Assembly (NCBI RefSeq): GCF_019175385.1
Contig: NC_083341.1
Coordinates: 16,562,203-16,626,202, forward strand
From: Lycium barbarum
Lineage: Eukaryota > Streptophyta > Magnoliopsida > Solanales > Solanaceae
DNA: 64,000 nucleotides
Direction of reading: 5' to 3'
Part shown: positions 10,555-22,673 of the stretch, piece by piece
Numbering within the stretch: position 1 is the stretch's first letter
Layout of the letters: each line of letters opens with the position of its first letter
The notes under the pieces: generated by a model
The model's input: only the letters and a program-made list of their open reading frames with translations
The model's database searches: none
Told to the model about the DNA's origin: nothing
Position numbers and translations under genes: made by a program

Positions 10555-10907
10555 TGAAAAGTATTCATCCTCAAATTTAAACCTTGCAAAACCATAAGGG
10601 AGACAAAGAAAAACCAAGTCCCCAAAGGATGAGGGTTAGTGTTAGGGTGGACTAACCTACCACCATGCCCAGTAAGCACTAATTTGTGATATAGCCAAGT
10701 ATCAACCATTTTCAAGCAAAATAAGCTCTCAAGTAGAACACTAAGAATTTGGCTAACCCAAAGATTAAGAAATGAGGATATTATACTAGAGCCAAGGGTC
10801 TCAAGACACCAAGTTGGCAGGACATACAAATGATCCTCAATTGCAAAATGATACCATTCACACCAAGTTAAGACTTCACCGGGGTCAAAGGGAAAAGATA
10901 CCCACAA
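10543..10907 (-). pseudogene. C-terminal remnant of a gypsy polyprotein
   Basis: The open stretch on minus ends NLRMNTFQEGENG, the usual closing motif (LRTNPFQEGEND-like) of plant Ty3/gypsy polyproteins just before the PPT. It is preceded by HPNTNPHPLGTWFFF. The N-terminal part has no recognisable domain and may not be in the native frame. No RT or integrase is present between this remnant and the PR/GAG-like ORF, so the element is non-autonomous. Confidence 0.45.
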
Positions 10908-10919
10908 ATCACGGGCAAG

Positions 10920-13400
10920 TCAACAATTAAGTACCCCAATGGAACCCCGCCCTCCATAAGATACACTCCCAAAAAGATCATGAGTGTCATCATATGCAAA
11001 AAGATAATAAAGAAAGGTGTCACGCAAAATAACTTCATTTATGGTGTCCTCAAATGTAGCCTCACTATTAGGTTCAAAAACTAGATCTAGCATGCTACTA
11101 CAATTTTGAACACACAAAGAAGAAGTAACAATTTCTAAACAAGTATCACCTTCCTTGTCAAAACACTCCTTGCCCCTAAATATATCATCATTCCCTAAGG
11201 GAAGATCTCCATCATAGGGAAGAGCGTCATCACTCCATAGTGGATTTTCAAATATCATGTAGTCACCAAAAGTGGCCACACTTTTAACATTACAAAACAT
11301 CCCACTAGGTACTTCACTCTCAATAGTCATGTCATCCTCAAATAAAACATTATCCTTTACAAGAGAGTAATCCATGAACAATGAGGAGTCAAAGAATTGC
11401 ATTTCACTCTCAAAAGAACCAATGTCATCTTTCAATGCATTTTCTCTCACATGACACATATCACCACCACAAATTGGAGTCTTATCACATGACACTAAAG
11501 TACGATCAAGAGACCCATTTTGGCATGAAACAAACAAGGGTGAAATGTCACATTCTTTCAATTGACCAACTATATCAACATTATTACTAACTAGAGGTAC
11601 ATTAAACACATCACAATGATCCTCAAGTAGTGAATTATCATTACAAGCAAGTTGATCAACACAAGTTTCAACAGTAGTTGGTAGTATGTCAATCTCGCAA
11701 GAATTACTAACATGATGACCACATGCCATTGTACTACCATTCAATTCACAAGTGTCAACACTAGATGGACACAAATTGATCTTGCAAGAAGAATCAATTT
11801 TGTCATCTAAAGGATCAACTAGTGTTGGAGCACCTTCATTCGATAATGCACTATCATTCAAAGCACTAGTGTCAACACTAGGTGGACACAAATCGATCTT
11901 ACAAGAAGGATCAATTCGGTCATCAATAGGATCAACTAGTGTGAGGACACTTTTAACAATGACATTACCAATACATAACAAAGAAGCTTTAGGCTTAACG
12001 CAAGGTAAGCTAACTTTCATACTTGACTTGGCATTAAAATCACACAAAGATGTAGGAGTATAAGGATAAGTGATTTTACCTTGATGTTCATGTAAGCTCC
12101 TTTGACCAATGGAAGGAATGGTTGGGGCCGTCGTCCTTGCCTTCAAGCATGGGGTTCTCTCAAAAGAGGTACCCTTCAAAGATTCATTTCTTCTCACATA
12201 GGGCTTGGGATATAGGCCTCTCAATAGCCTTTTCATGTCCTCCCAAGTCTCGATTGAACTCCTTACTAGTCTCCCACAATATTCCACGTACTCCCAATAT
12301 TTGACAAGCCTTGAGTCAAAAGTTCGAACGGCTAAGTCCACCTTCTCATCTTGTGAATAGTTGCAGCTAGCGAAGATTTCATCTATTGTGAACTCCCATT
12401 TCTCGTATTCTTCTCCACTAGCTTCCCTAGCCAAGGTAGGCCACTTCACATGGTTATCTCGCACTTTTGCACTTGGACTCCTCCTAGAAAATATGCATGG
12501 AAAGAGAAATTTTCCTTTCTTGTCCACTACATATCGATGCCAATCTTGTTCATGTGGGATTCCATGCTTTTGGAACCAAGGGATTCCTAAACATACATGA
12601 CAATTATCCATTGGAAGCACATCACACCAAACCTCCTCTTGGTACTCCCCAAGTGAAATGGATACAATCACCCTCTTATCAACCCAATATCCTCCCTCAT
12701 CATAATAAGGATTTCGCCGGATCACACAAGGTAACGTTAACACTTCAACCGCACGAGGGGTGATGAAATTTGTGTAACAATCGTCATCAAGCATGAGAAA
12801 TACCTCACTACTACCAATGTCCACCTTGGTATCCATGAATCGCCTCTTTGGGACCACTTTTTTTTGTATAGGATGACCCCAACTTGTACTCACATTCCCA
12901 CTCATGCCACTTTGCTTCGGATAGAAATTACTACAAGATGAAGCATATGCATACCCACTAGAAGTCCTTCCATAATCAACATTATCACTTCCACTAACTC
13001 CATAGACATACCCTCCACAAGTCTTATTTGTATAAGGATTTTCCCCATAAGACCCATAAGATACGTGTGAAGGAGAGTCATACCTCAAGTCATCTTCATC
13101 ATCATGATGTATAGCACAAGAACCTTCACCTTCATTACCTTCATCATACGAAACATAATAAGGTTCTTCTTCATCCCATCTTCCTCATGAGACACATGAG
13201 TACCACTCTCTTCATATTCTCCTTCAAAATGGTAATTCTCTCCTCGAACTTCTTCATGATCACTATTTCCCATATAGCCCTCATATTCCCCATCGTCACA
13301 CCCTTGATAGCTCCCATAGTCCTCCCCTTCATAATTACAACCATCATCGTCATAACAATCATAATCGCCACCACATGAATCGAAATCCACGGAGAAGTAC
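10920..13400 (-). CDS. Non-autonomous LTR-element ORF with protease-like domain upstream of GAG-like domain
   Basis: The longest open frame (10920-13088) begins at a TTG codon, and its reading continues upstream to about 13160. One frameshift near 13180 joins it to an acidic, Tyr/Asp/Glu-rich N-terminal part reaching a splice-acceptor-like TTCTTTGCAG at 13401. Numbering from 13088, residues about 90-195 resemble a gypsy aspartic protease (VSISLGEYQEEVWCDVLPMD, HVCLGIPWF). The catalytic Asp-Ser/Thr-Gly is replaced by LDDDC. Residues about 225-300 resemble the retrotransposon GAG domain (EEYEKWEFTIDEIFASCNYS, IETWEDMKRLLRGLYP). This order is the reverse of normal gag-PR. Two repeats of about 37 residues follow (TLVDPIDDRIDPSCKIDLC and TLVDPLDDKIDSSCKINLC), then a long acidic tail. 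Its role is unknown; a structural particle protein is one possibility. Confidence 0.6.
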
Positions 13401-14506
13401 CTGCAAAGAACACTTAGCAAACACGTTTATAGTAAAGAAACCTCACCACACTGGTGTTTACACTCGTTTGTGCTCGGCTAGCACCACTCAAATGAACTCA
13501 CGCACTCTTGCCTTTTACCACTCAAATGGATTGGCCGATGTTGATTCTCGATTGGATTCGGTTGCTTGCAAGGTGCACAATTGCTACTTGAGGTCGGAAT
13601 GGATTTTTTTTAGACTCGAAGAAAGAGGACGACTCAATTAAAACCAACGCACTTGAGCCAAGAAATAAACAACGAGGTAAAAACGAAGAAAAGCTTGAAA
13701 GAATTGGTACGAATGAAAATAGGACTCAAGAACTAGTTAGCAAGTGATAAGATCGATTACTAGTTGTTAACTAGTTGTAAGAATCAAAGAAGGGAAGTTA
13801 AGAAGGAATCAAACCGTTTTCGAGCACTTAGACAATCTTCTGCAAGTCATGCATTAGCTATGTGTTCCACACCTGTTGCACAAAACACTCCTCTCTGAAT
13901 CTGACACTTAGAAAAAAATTCGGAGTTTTCAGAGTCGTGTGATGGCCATGCGTCGCACAAGGATCGCACAAAATACCCTTCTCTGAATCTGACGCACGGG
14001 CAGTGATTTTTTATTTTTTTTTGAAATCCGGATTTTTTTCTCTGGGCCAACACAAACACTTTTTCACCCCTTCTACTAGAAGACTTTGAATCAAATACCC
14101 TCTTTGGTCTTCTTCTCCAATATGAAGATATGAATGTTCTTATGAACACCAAGAACACCCAAATGCAATCTAGGACCAAATCAACTCTTTTTTCCTCTAG
14201 TTTTCATATCCAAGCTCCCTTTGATATGGAGATCAAATTCCACTAATCAGTTAACCCCAATTTCAACTCAATCACCAAACCCACTTTTTTAATTTTCAAA
14301 GCTTCAAAGCTCAACAATGGTGATTGAAAAATCCTAACTCCAATTAGCTCGAAATGGAAGATTTAGACTCTAGACACACTAAGAAACACTAATCTAACAA
14401 TAGATTCAACAAAAACCAACAAGAAATTGCGTTTTTTTTTTTGTTTTTTTGTTTTTTGGTAGAATCAAATCCCAAGCTAGATTTGTTGGAACAAACCTAA
14501 TTTAGG
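13401..14506 (-). other. Leader of the second LTR element
   Basis: This is the region between PBS and ORF on minus. It contains T-rich runs and no domain-bearing ORF; the 110-codon frame at 13847-14179 shows nothing recognisable. A splice acceptor abuts the ORF at 13400, so part of the leader may be an intron. Confidence 0.4.
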
Positions 14507-14519
14507 CTCTGATACCAAT
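14507..14519 (-). other. Primer binding site (initiator Met tRNA type)
   Basis: On minus it reads TTGGTATCAGAGCC-like directly after the LTR end GTATCA. The iMet-complementary TGGTATCAGAGCC is the classic PBS of plant LTR elements. Confidence 0.85.
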
Positions 14520-14534
14520 TGATACTATAACGGA
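14520..14534 (-). repeat. Inner end of the split 5' LTR of the second element
   Basis: On plus it opens TGATACTATAACGGA. The rest of this LTR is at 24313-24944, displaced by the insertion 14535-24312. The 5-bp ACGGA is present on both sides. Rejoined, the LTR is about 642 bp with TGATAC/GTATCA ends. Confidence 0.85.
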
Positions 14535-15725
14535 TGTTGACACCTAATTTTGGCTCGACGTGCTTAAAATTAACGTTTTGGGGGGCCCTGATTCGTTAAA
14601 GAGCGCGAAATACATTTTTTTGACAATTTATTGATGATTATCCTTATTTTAGGAATTTTATCAATTTATTGTCATTTTCCAAGAATCATTATTTTGCACA
14701 TGTACAGCGTAATACTACCATTTTTGTGCAATTAATAATTGTTTCTTAATTTTATAGCAGTGTATTTTTGTATCTTATACATTGATATTTAAATTTTATA
14801 CTTACATTATTATTTACAGATGTATTAGTTAACTACATTTTAGAACAGTCCGTCAGTGTAGAGAAAATCGAAACAATTAATTTTTAAACTCTGAGCAAAA
14901 ATTCGATCAAGTCAAGGTCTCATCACCTTTTAAAAAGTTGACATTTGAGGTGATGGGTTGGGTTCTTGATCCATTGATTAATAAATTTTTATACATTGAT
15001 TAAAAGGGTGAAATCCCCATTGGACAATAACCCAAGGATTAAAATAAGCATTGAGGGGACAAAGGGGTATGGCTTTATATTTTTTGGACAATAAAAGGGG
15101 TTAGTTTGTATTATAAAGGAATAGAGGGGGTTTTTTTTTTCATGAACTCATCTTCATTCTACACATATTTACACACAGACAACTTTCAGATTGGCCCAAA
15201 ACACTTTTATTCATTCTCCTTCTCTTCTCCACATCATCCTCCCCCTCATCCGCCGCCAGCCCCTCCACGCTAGAGCTCCGAGCTCCGGCGAACCCCAACA
15301 ACGGCTACCACACCACCACACCGCCCTTCCCCCATTTTTCCCCACGAACCACCACATCACCCCCCCCCCCCACACACACACACGAACCACCACATCACCG
15401 CCACTAGCCTCCACCCCGAAACTATCATCTCCCCCCTCTTCTTCCCGCACTGCTTCGTCGCCATCAACGACCCAAACCAACGGCCACCACGGACAGCCCT
15501 CTCCCCACTGATGTTCTATCTTAAATTAAAAAAAAAAAAAAAAAAAGCTCCGGCCAGAACGAAACAACAACATCAAACAGTCCCCTTCGTCTTCTTCGCT
15601 GCTCCGGTGAGGAGCTTCTAGCTCCGGTGAACCGGAGCAGCCAGCTTCCTCCTCTTCCCCTCTGTTTTGCTAGTTTACACCAGAAAATGACATGGCTTGC
15701 CACGAACTTAGATCTGATCGAAAAC
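14535..15725 (+). repeat. Left partial LTR copy of the TGTTGACACC family
   Basis: It parallels 17993 to about 18750: both open TGTTGACACCTAATTTTGGC and both contain GCTCCGGTGAGGAGCTTCTA (near 15600 and 18706). Between these points are a C-rich leader with CA repeats (15360-15385) and an A-run at 15531-15546. The ORFs here lie on both strands and have low-complexity composition. The right edge is approximate. Confidence 0.7.
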
Positions 15726-17340
15726 ACCACCATCATATATTACATGGGCCATGCACCGCCCTTTGTAATTTCTGCATAAGGTTGCTCACCGCCTTTCATA
15801 TGTTACATGGGCCATGCACCGCCCTTTGTAATTTTTGCATAAGGCTGAGCACCGCCTTTCATATGATGCATGGGCTACGCACCGCCCTTTGCATCGCTTT
15901 CATATATTACATGGGTCATGCACCGCCCTTTGTAATTTCTGCATAAGGTTGCTCACCGCCTTTCATATGTTACATGGGCCATGCACCGCCCTTTGTAATT
16001 TTTGCATAAGGCTGAGCACCGCCTTTCATATGATGCATGGGCTGCGCACCGCCCTTTGCATCGCTTTCATATGTTACATGGGCCATGCACCGCCCTTTGT
16101 AATTTCTGCATAAGGCTGAGCACCGCCTTTCATGTTGCATGGGCTGCGCACCGCCCATTTAAATTTCTGCATAAGGCTGAGCACCGCCTTTCATATGATG
16201 CATGGGCTGCGCACCGCCCTTTGCATCGCTTTCATATGTTACATGGGCCATGCACCGCCCTTTGTAATTTCTGCATAAGGCTGAGCACGGCCTTTCATAT
16301 GATGCATGGGCTGCGCACCGCCCTTTGCATCGCTTTCATATGTTACATGGGCCATGCACCGCCCTTTGTAATTTCTGCATAAGGCTGAGCACCGCCTTTC
16401 ATGTTGCATGGGCTGCGCACCGCCCATTCAAATTTCTGCATAAGGCTGAGCACCGCCTTTCATATGTTACATGGGCCATGCACCGCCCTTTGTAATTTCT
16501 GCATAAGGCTGAGCACCGCCTTTCATATGATGCATGGGCTGCGCACCGCCCTTTGCATCGCTTTCAGATGTTACATGGGCCATGCACCGCCCTTTGTAAT
16601 TTCTGCATAAGGCTGAGCACCGCCTTTCATGTTGCATGGGCTGCGCACCGCCCATTTAAATTTCTGCATAAGGCTGAGCACCGCCTTTCATATGATGCAT
16701 GGGTTGCGCACCGCCCTTTGCATCGCTTTCATATGTTACATGGGCCATGCACCGCCCTTTGTAATTTTTGCATAAGGCTGAGCACCGCCTTTCATATGAT
16801 GCATGGGCTGCACACCGCCCTTTGCATCGCTTTCATATGTTACATGGGCCATGCACCGCCCTTTGTAATTTCTGCATAAGGCTGAGCACCGCCTTTCATG
16901 TTGCATGGGCTGCGCACCGCTCATTTAAATTTCTGCATAAGGCTGAGCACCGCCATTCATATGTTACATGGGCCATGCACCGCCCTTTGTAATTTCTGCA
17001 TAAGGCTGAGCACCGCCTTTCATGTTGCATGGGCTGCGCACCGCCCATTTAAATTTTTGCATAAGGCTGAGCACTGCCTTTCATATGTTACATGGGCCAT
17101 GCACCGCCCTTTTGTAATTTTTGCATGGGCTGCGCACCGCCCTTTTGTAATTTCTGCATAAGGCTGAGCACCGCCTTTCATATGTTGCCTGGGCTGCGCA
17201 CCGCCCTTTTAATTTTCTGCATAAGGCTGCGCACCGCCCTTTTGTAATTTTTGCATAAGGCTGAGCACCGCCTTTTATATGTTGCACGGGCCGCGCACCG
17301 CCCTTTGAAAATTTCTGCATAAGACATCGCACCGCATCTG
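15726..17340. repeat. Higher-order tandem repeat array (63/61/41-bp subunits)
   Basis: Three related subunits recur. One of about 63 bp carries TTACATGGGCCATGCACCGC. One of about 41 bp carries GATGCATGGGCTGCGCACCG and ends TTTGCATCGC. One of about 61 bp has CATGTTGCATGGGCTGCGCA and CCCATTTAAATTTC. Equivalent points at 15970, 16239, 16467 and 16736 are spaced 269, 228 and 269 bp, so a higher-order unit of 269 bp exists with a 41-bp-shorter variant. Units at the right end degrade. Long ORFs occur on both strands because subunit changes largely keep frame; I do not treat them as genes. Confidence 0.9.
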
Positions 17341-17655
17341 CCTTGTTTTATTATTATTTTCTTAATGCCCCTGCGTATGCTCGCAGCCGCATTGCACTGC
17401 ACCTGCATTGTTTTATTGTTTTCAAATGCCCCTGCGTATGCTCGCAGACGCATTGCATCGTACCTGCATTTGTTTGTTTTAAATGCCCTGCGTATGCTCG
17501 CAAATGCACTGCACATACATTGCATCATTACTTTGCGAACGCTCGCAAATGCACTGCACATACATTGCATCATTACTTTGCGAATGCTCGCAAACACACT
17601 GCACATGCATTGCATTATCACTTTCAGATACCCTTCAAACGCATTGCATCATGCC
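17341..17655. repeat. Second, smaller tandem array
   Basis: Repeats are built on GCGTATGCTCGCA and GCATTGCAC themes. At least five degenerate units of about 45-65 bp decay into single sequence by 17655. They differ from the adjacent array, although both are rich in GCAC and GCAT words. Confidence 0.75.
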
Positions 17656-17992
17656 TTAAAAAAAAAAACGTCCATTAGTTCTCACCTTTCGAACTACATT
17701 GACCTGATTCTCGTGATTGACGAGATATGTAGGAAGCTCTATGCAGAGTTCGGTCACATCGGGGCGAGAATCATTCTTTCCCCCAGCAAGTATACAATCC
17801 TCCCCTTTTTATCATTTTTCTTTTTATCGCAACCCTGCCGACAAACTGAGAGTATTGTCAAAGCTCTACCAACGTCTGGCCTCTTTCTCCGTACATATCC
17901 TTTTAGCAATTCTTTGTCGAGCCAAAATAGGCTAAATGTCAACGTCTTCGTCCGAAAACTCTTTCATCGTCTCCGGTCGAAGAGGGACAAGT
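17656..17992 (+). other. 3' untranslated part and polypurine tract before the complete LTR
   Basis: No recognisable coding domain. The purine-rich GAAGAGGGACAAGT abuts the LTR start TGTTGACACC at 17993, as expected of a plus-strand primer, so this LTR is a 3' LTR in plus orientation. Confidence 0.6.
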
Positions 17993-20680
17993 TGTTGACA
18001 CCTAATTTTGGCTCGACATGCTTAAAATTAACGTTTTGGGGGGGCCTTGATTCGTTAAAGAGCACGAAATACATTTTTACATTTTTTTCAGCAATTTATT
18101 GATGATTATCCTTATTTTAGGAATTTTCTCGATTTATTGTCATTTTTCAAGAGTCATTATTTTGCACATGTACAGCGTAATACTACATTTTTTTGTGCAA
18201 TTAATAATTGTTTCTTAATTTTATAGCAATACATTTTCATATCATAGACCTTAATGTTTATATTTTATACTTGCGTTATTATTTATACATATATTAATTA
18301 ACTATATTTTAGTACAATCTGACAGTGCAGAGAAAATCGGAGTAATTAATTTTTAAACGCAGAGTAAAATCCGATCAAGTCAAGGTTTCACCATTTTTTT
18401 TTAAAAAAGGATTAAAGTAAGCATTGAGGAGACAAAAGGGTGCAATCTTCTATTCTTTGGACAAAACAAGGGGTCATTTTGCATTATAAGAAAAGGGAGG
18501 GGGTATTCATCTTCTACATATATTTACACACACACACACAAACACTCAGATTTCAAAACCTAATAAAAACATTTCCCATCTCCCCCCACAAACCGCCGTC
18601 AGCCCCCTTCACGCCGGAGCACCGAGCTCCGGCGAACGCCAATCACACCGCCAGCCCACTACGCCCTCCGCTCTCTTTCTCCCTCTCTTCGTCTTCTTCA
18701 CCGCTCCGGTGAGGAGCTTCTAGCTCCGGTGAACCGGAGTAGCCAACAACCAAACAACACCACCACCGCGAAATACAGCCCCATTCTCAGTAAATCTTTT
18801 CTTTAAGCTTATCTTTGTTCTGTTTTTGTTTTGTTTGTTACATATGAAAATCCCATTCACACCCTTTTGGCATTTCTTTCTCTTCACATCTCCTCTTAAT
18901 ACGTTTTTAACAGGTTCTTGATTTAGTTACAACTAGTGCTTCTTATTTTATTTTATTTTATTTTATGTTTTTTGTCTTTGTTGGAGAAAGAGTTTTTTTT
19001 TTGGGCTTTCTCTCTCTTCACAGACACATTGCATTTATATATTTTCTTCATTTCTAAAACCCCTTTTGCCCTTTTTTTTATTTTATTCCCTTTTTCGGTT
19101 GAAAAAAAAAGATATAGGTAGAAAATCTTATAACCTTTTTTTTGGGTTTAATCTGTTGGCAAAAGAAAAAAAAATCTTGTTTACACATGGCTGTTATGGA
19201 TAAAATTGGAATTGATATCAGGTTAGAAAGTTTGAAATTTTATAGCCCCAAAGAAACTTTTATTTTTGTGTTTGGTTTTTTTTATGTTTTCTTTTCTGGT
19301 TGAACTTTGAGTAAATTAATGTAATATCTTGATAGATGGGAGGAAATCTGCCATCACTTGACAAAAATAATAATTGTAGCTTCGATGATTTTTTGGCTTG
19401 TATTCCTTTAGGTTTTATGTTTTTTTTTTTAGAGATGTTGGTTGTGTGAATTTGCAGTCTTTTTTTGGTTGAATTACATGAATTCATGGAATTTCTGATG
19501 TGGGTCCTGCTTGAAAATTCAAGAAACGATGTTGGATATTGAGAAATGACTATTTGTTTCATTTGGTTTGAATGGAGTACTGTATGGTTGATGTTGATGG
19601 ATTGGGCAACAACTCGGATATTGAAGTCGATGACATAAGGTGTGACAATATAGCGGAAAAGGATGTTGGCCGATGAAGAAATTTCCGTCGATTTCCAAGG
19701 CCTTCCATGTACAAAGACGGGTTTTTATTTTAAGTTTATTCATTATTTCTTTAATTCATCCGATAGTTATTTATTTTCTTACTAACATTTTTATTAAGTC
19801 TCACGCAGGTATCCGGAGTTACTTTTTGAAGATGGCACTCAAAAGAAGTTCAAATAGCTTCTTAAATTCTTTGTTTATATTTTCTTTTACATTCTTAAAT
19901 TATGCAAGCATAAAATATAGTGAAACTTTACTTTTTAGGGTGTAGGTTGGTTGTATTTATTTATGATCTGCTTAGGTGATTTAAATTTTATGTGTTTTAG
20001 ACAAATTAATTTTAGGCAGTTATTATTTTTGTAGCTAATATTCTTATAGTTATCATGTTTCGCTAGAGTTTTAATTCAATAGCTTAGCACACTTAAGTGA
20101 ATAAATAGGGTGATTTGCCTCAATATTTAGGCTTTAGAATGTACTCTCATAATTAATTGATTAGGCGTACATACTTAACTAGTTAAATTAGTTAACTCAC
20201 TTCGAGTGCAAAATAATTTCATGTCCATTTTCTTTTTATACCTTTGTCACATACCTAAGTTTCTAAGTTGCACATAACCTTTTTAAAAAAAAGTAATTAT
20301 TATATCACATATGTAAAAAATACATATTGCACGATTATTTATGTGAATAGTCATATTAGTTATTCTTTAGTCTAAATTCTACTAATTTTTGTAAGTAATA
20401 ATCAAGTCTTTTTACACATCCCTCGAATAGTTAAATTGGTCCAGCCGGGAACCACATTTGTGGATTCTGAAGGATGCCTAACACCTTCCCTTCGGAATAA
20501 TTTGAACCCTTACCTAGAATCTCACTTATTTTCGTAGACCATGTTAAGCTGCATATATTAATAATTTATAGGTACCCTAGTATACCTTAAATGCTAGGTG
20601 GCGACTCTGTACATAATTAATTATTTCAGAGCTCCATAAGTTGTGCTTTGTTTAGCCTTGGTAAAAAATGAGGTGCAACA
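17993..20680 (+). repeat. Complete LTR of the TGTTGACACC family (about 2.69 kb)
   Basis: It runs from TGTTGACACC to GAGGTGCAACA. Its second half (from about 19664) is repeated at about 20902 onward, starting GGCCGATGAAGAAATTTCCG. The end region has a GGTGGCGACTCTG phrase, like GGTGGCGACTCTA in the right copy near 24230. The base after it does not begin a PBS, so this is not a 5' LTR of a tandem unit. Short ORFs inside are incidental. Confidence 0.75.
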
Positions 20681-21388
20681 ATCACGTTTTAGGATATGCT
20701 ACTATCTCTGTTTTGTTTTGCTGTTACATTAGCACCGCTGCTGCTCCGGTTCACGGATGTTCGCACTATTTTGATATATTTTTTTCTTGTTTGCTAAATA
20801 AATGTTGGCTTTGTGCCCGAAAAAATACTTTTGGCGGCCAATGGTACTGTTACCTTTTTTTATCGCATTTAGTTAAATTCATTTGGGCGAATACTAAACC
20901 CAAATGGCCGATGAAGAAATTTCCGTCGATTTCCAAGGCCTCCCATGTACAAAAGACGAGTTTTTATTTTAAGTTCATTTATCATTTCTTTAATTCATTA
21001 GATAGTTATTTACTCTCTTACTAACACTTTTACTAAGTGTTTATACAGGTACTCGGAGATACATCCGAAGACGACACTCGGAAGAAATTCGAAGACTTCA
21101 TCGAATCACTGTTTGTATTTACTTTCCGCATTTTTTTTATAACTGTACAAAACATAAACTCATCGCATAGTGGAAACTTTATTTTTGGAATGACGGGTTG
21201 ATATATTTATTTACTTGTCGCCTTGTTTGTTGAACTTAAAATTGTCATTCGCTTTAGGCAAGACTTAGGCCGTCAATACTTTCATAACAGTATTAAATTG
21301 ACTTGTATAAATACTTTGTTAAATAAATTCACACTTTTGACGTTTAGGCAAAAAATACTAGTCCATCCTTTATTTTATATTATTTATA

Positions 21389-22544
21389 GGGAAAATACAT
21401 AAAAAAAAAAACCCCCAACGTATACTCGGATTAATTATGACGCATCCAACCTTTGCGGGCGACCTATTACCCCCCTGGCCTTATTTTTTATGTATTTTTG
21501 TACCCTCTTTCTGCCATTTTCGTGTCAACTAGAAGCAGCAGCGTGTGAGGGTATAGAAGCTGCTTAAAATCCAACCAAGTATACCTCAAATCTCAACCAA
21601 ACAACCCAAAATTTCAGGTTTCGAATTCCTCTCAACGTTTCAGTTCTTTTGAGATATTACTCATTCAAATCGGAGTTCGTTTGTGGCAACCCGAAACTTC
21701 GAACTCGAAGCTTCAATGGATCTCATCAATGGCGGACTGCTTTGCTTTGAATTTTTCACCTTTCCATGGTTATTACGTTCTCTTGCTTCGACGTCCTTCT
21801 CCAATAGGTTCAATCCAACAAATGAATCCAAAAAACACTAGCTCACATTTCCGGCTTCTTCAAAATTTCAACAATGGAGGTTTTCAAAACTTTATCACTT
21901 CCAAGCTTCTCTAATCAGTCAATAAAATGAGTTTTAGCTCCAATCTATCATGACAAGCTGATTTCAACAACACATTGGCAACACCTAGATTTCAATCTGT
22001 AGCTTTCGGACAATGAAGAAACCAGCAATGGTGGTTCACGTTTTCAAGCCCACATTCAGTTTTCAAATCTCAAAGTTCACTTAGGTTCAGCTCAAATTCA
22101 TACTTCAAACAATAACTCCCAATCTAAATCACAAAAATCAAATAGATTTGCATAGATCTAAATCACGTTTTCAACAAAAAAAAATTGAACTTTTAGATCT
22201 GTTCGTGACTAATATAAACTCAAACAATGACACACTACTTTTAGAAAATCACCAACAATAGTGGTTTCTACTTTTAGATTTTCTGATTTTGCAATTTTTT
22301 TTTTGTAGTAATCAATCCAAGAAGACTTGAGCAAACTGAAAAAAAATGATGAAGAAGAAGACTGGGCGCATGTATCACACCTAGCAATTAAAAAGTGGGG
22401 GTCGTGTAAAAATGGCCGAAAAGGGTACAAAAATACATAAAAAAAATAAGGCCAGGGGGGTAATAGGTCGTCCGCAAAGGTTGAGTGCGTCATAATTAAT
22501 CCGAGTATACGTTGGGGGGGGGGGGGGGGGTTATGTATTTTCCC
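21389..22544. mobile_element. MULE-type MITE, 1156 bp, TSD TTATTTATA
   Basis: Inverted ends of roughly 100 bp open GGGAAAATACATAA and share TTAATTATGACGCA and AACCTTTGCGGGCGACC-like words. A perfect 9-bp duplication flanks it (21380-21388, 22545-22553), the size typical of Mutator-like elements. The interior (21530-22380) looks gene-like but has no recognised domain; the longest plus ORF is 21681-21914. A G-run lies just inside the right end. Confidence 0.9.
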
Positions 22545-22673
22545 TTATTTATACACTCTTAATACAACTTACATTTTATATTGTTTCGTGTACACTAATA
22601 CATATTTTAATTAAGTTAAATTCACATTTTGACGCTAGACAAATATTAAGTCTTCTATTCACAATCTTTTATT

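Noticed and set aside
15211..15480. Gly/Val-rich minus ORF (89 codons)
   Set aside because: Composition reflects a C-rich leader with CA repeats in an LTR; no conserved domain.
15726..17340. Long ORFs on both strands (repeated MHGLRTALC / KGGAQPMHH-type peptides) as a repeat protein gene
   Set aside because: They follow the 269-bp tandem unit on both strands at once, have no start or promoter context and lie in an LTR-element 3' UTR.
15726..17655. CRISPR-like repeat array
   Set aside because: The units are contiguous related subunits with no unique spacers, and this is a plant nuclear context.
17365..18102. 245-codon plus ORF
   Set aside because: It begins in the second tandem array and runs through the PPT into an LTR start; no domain.
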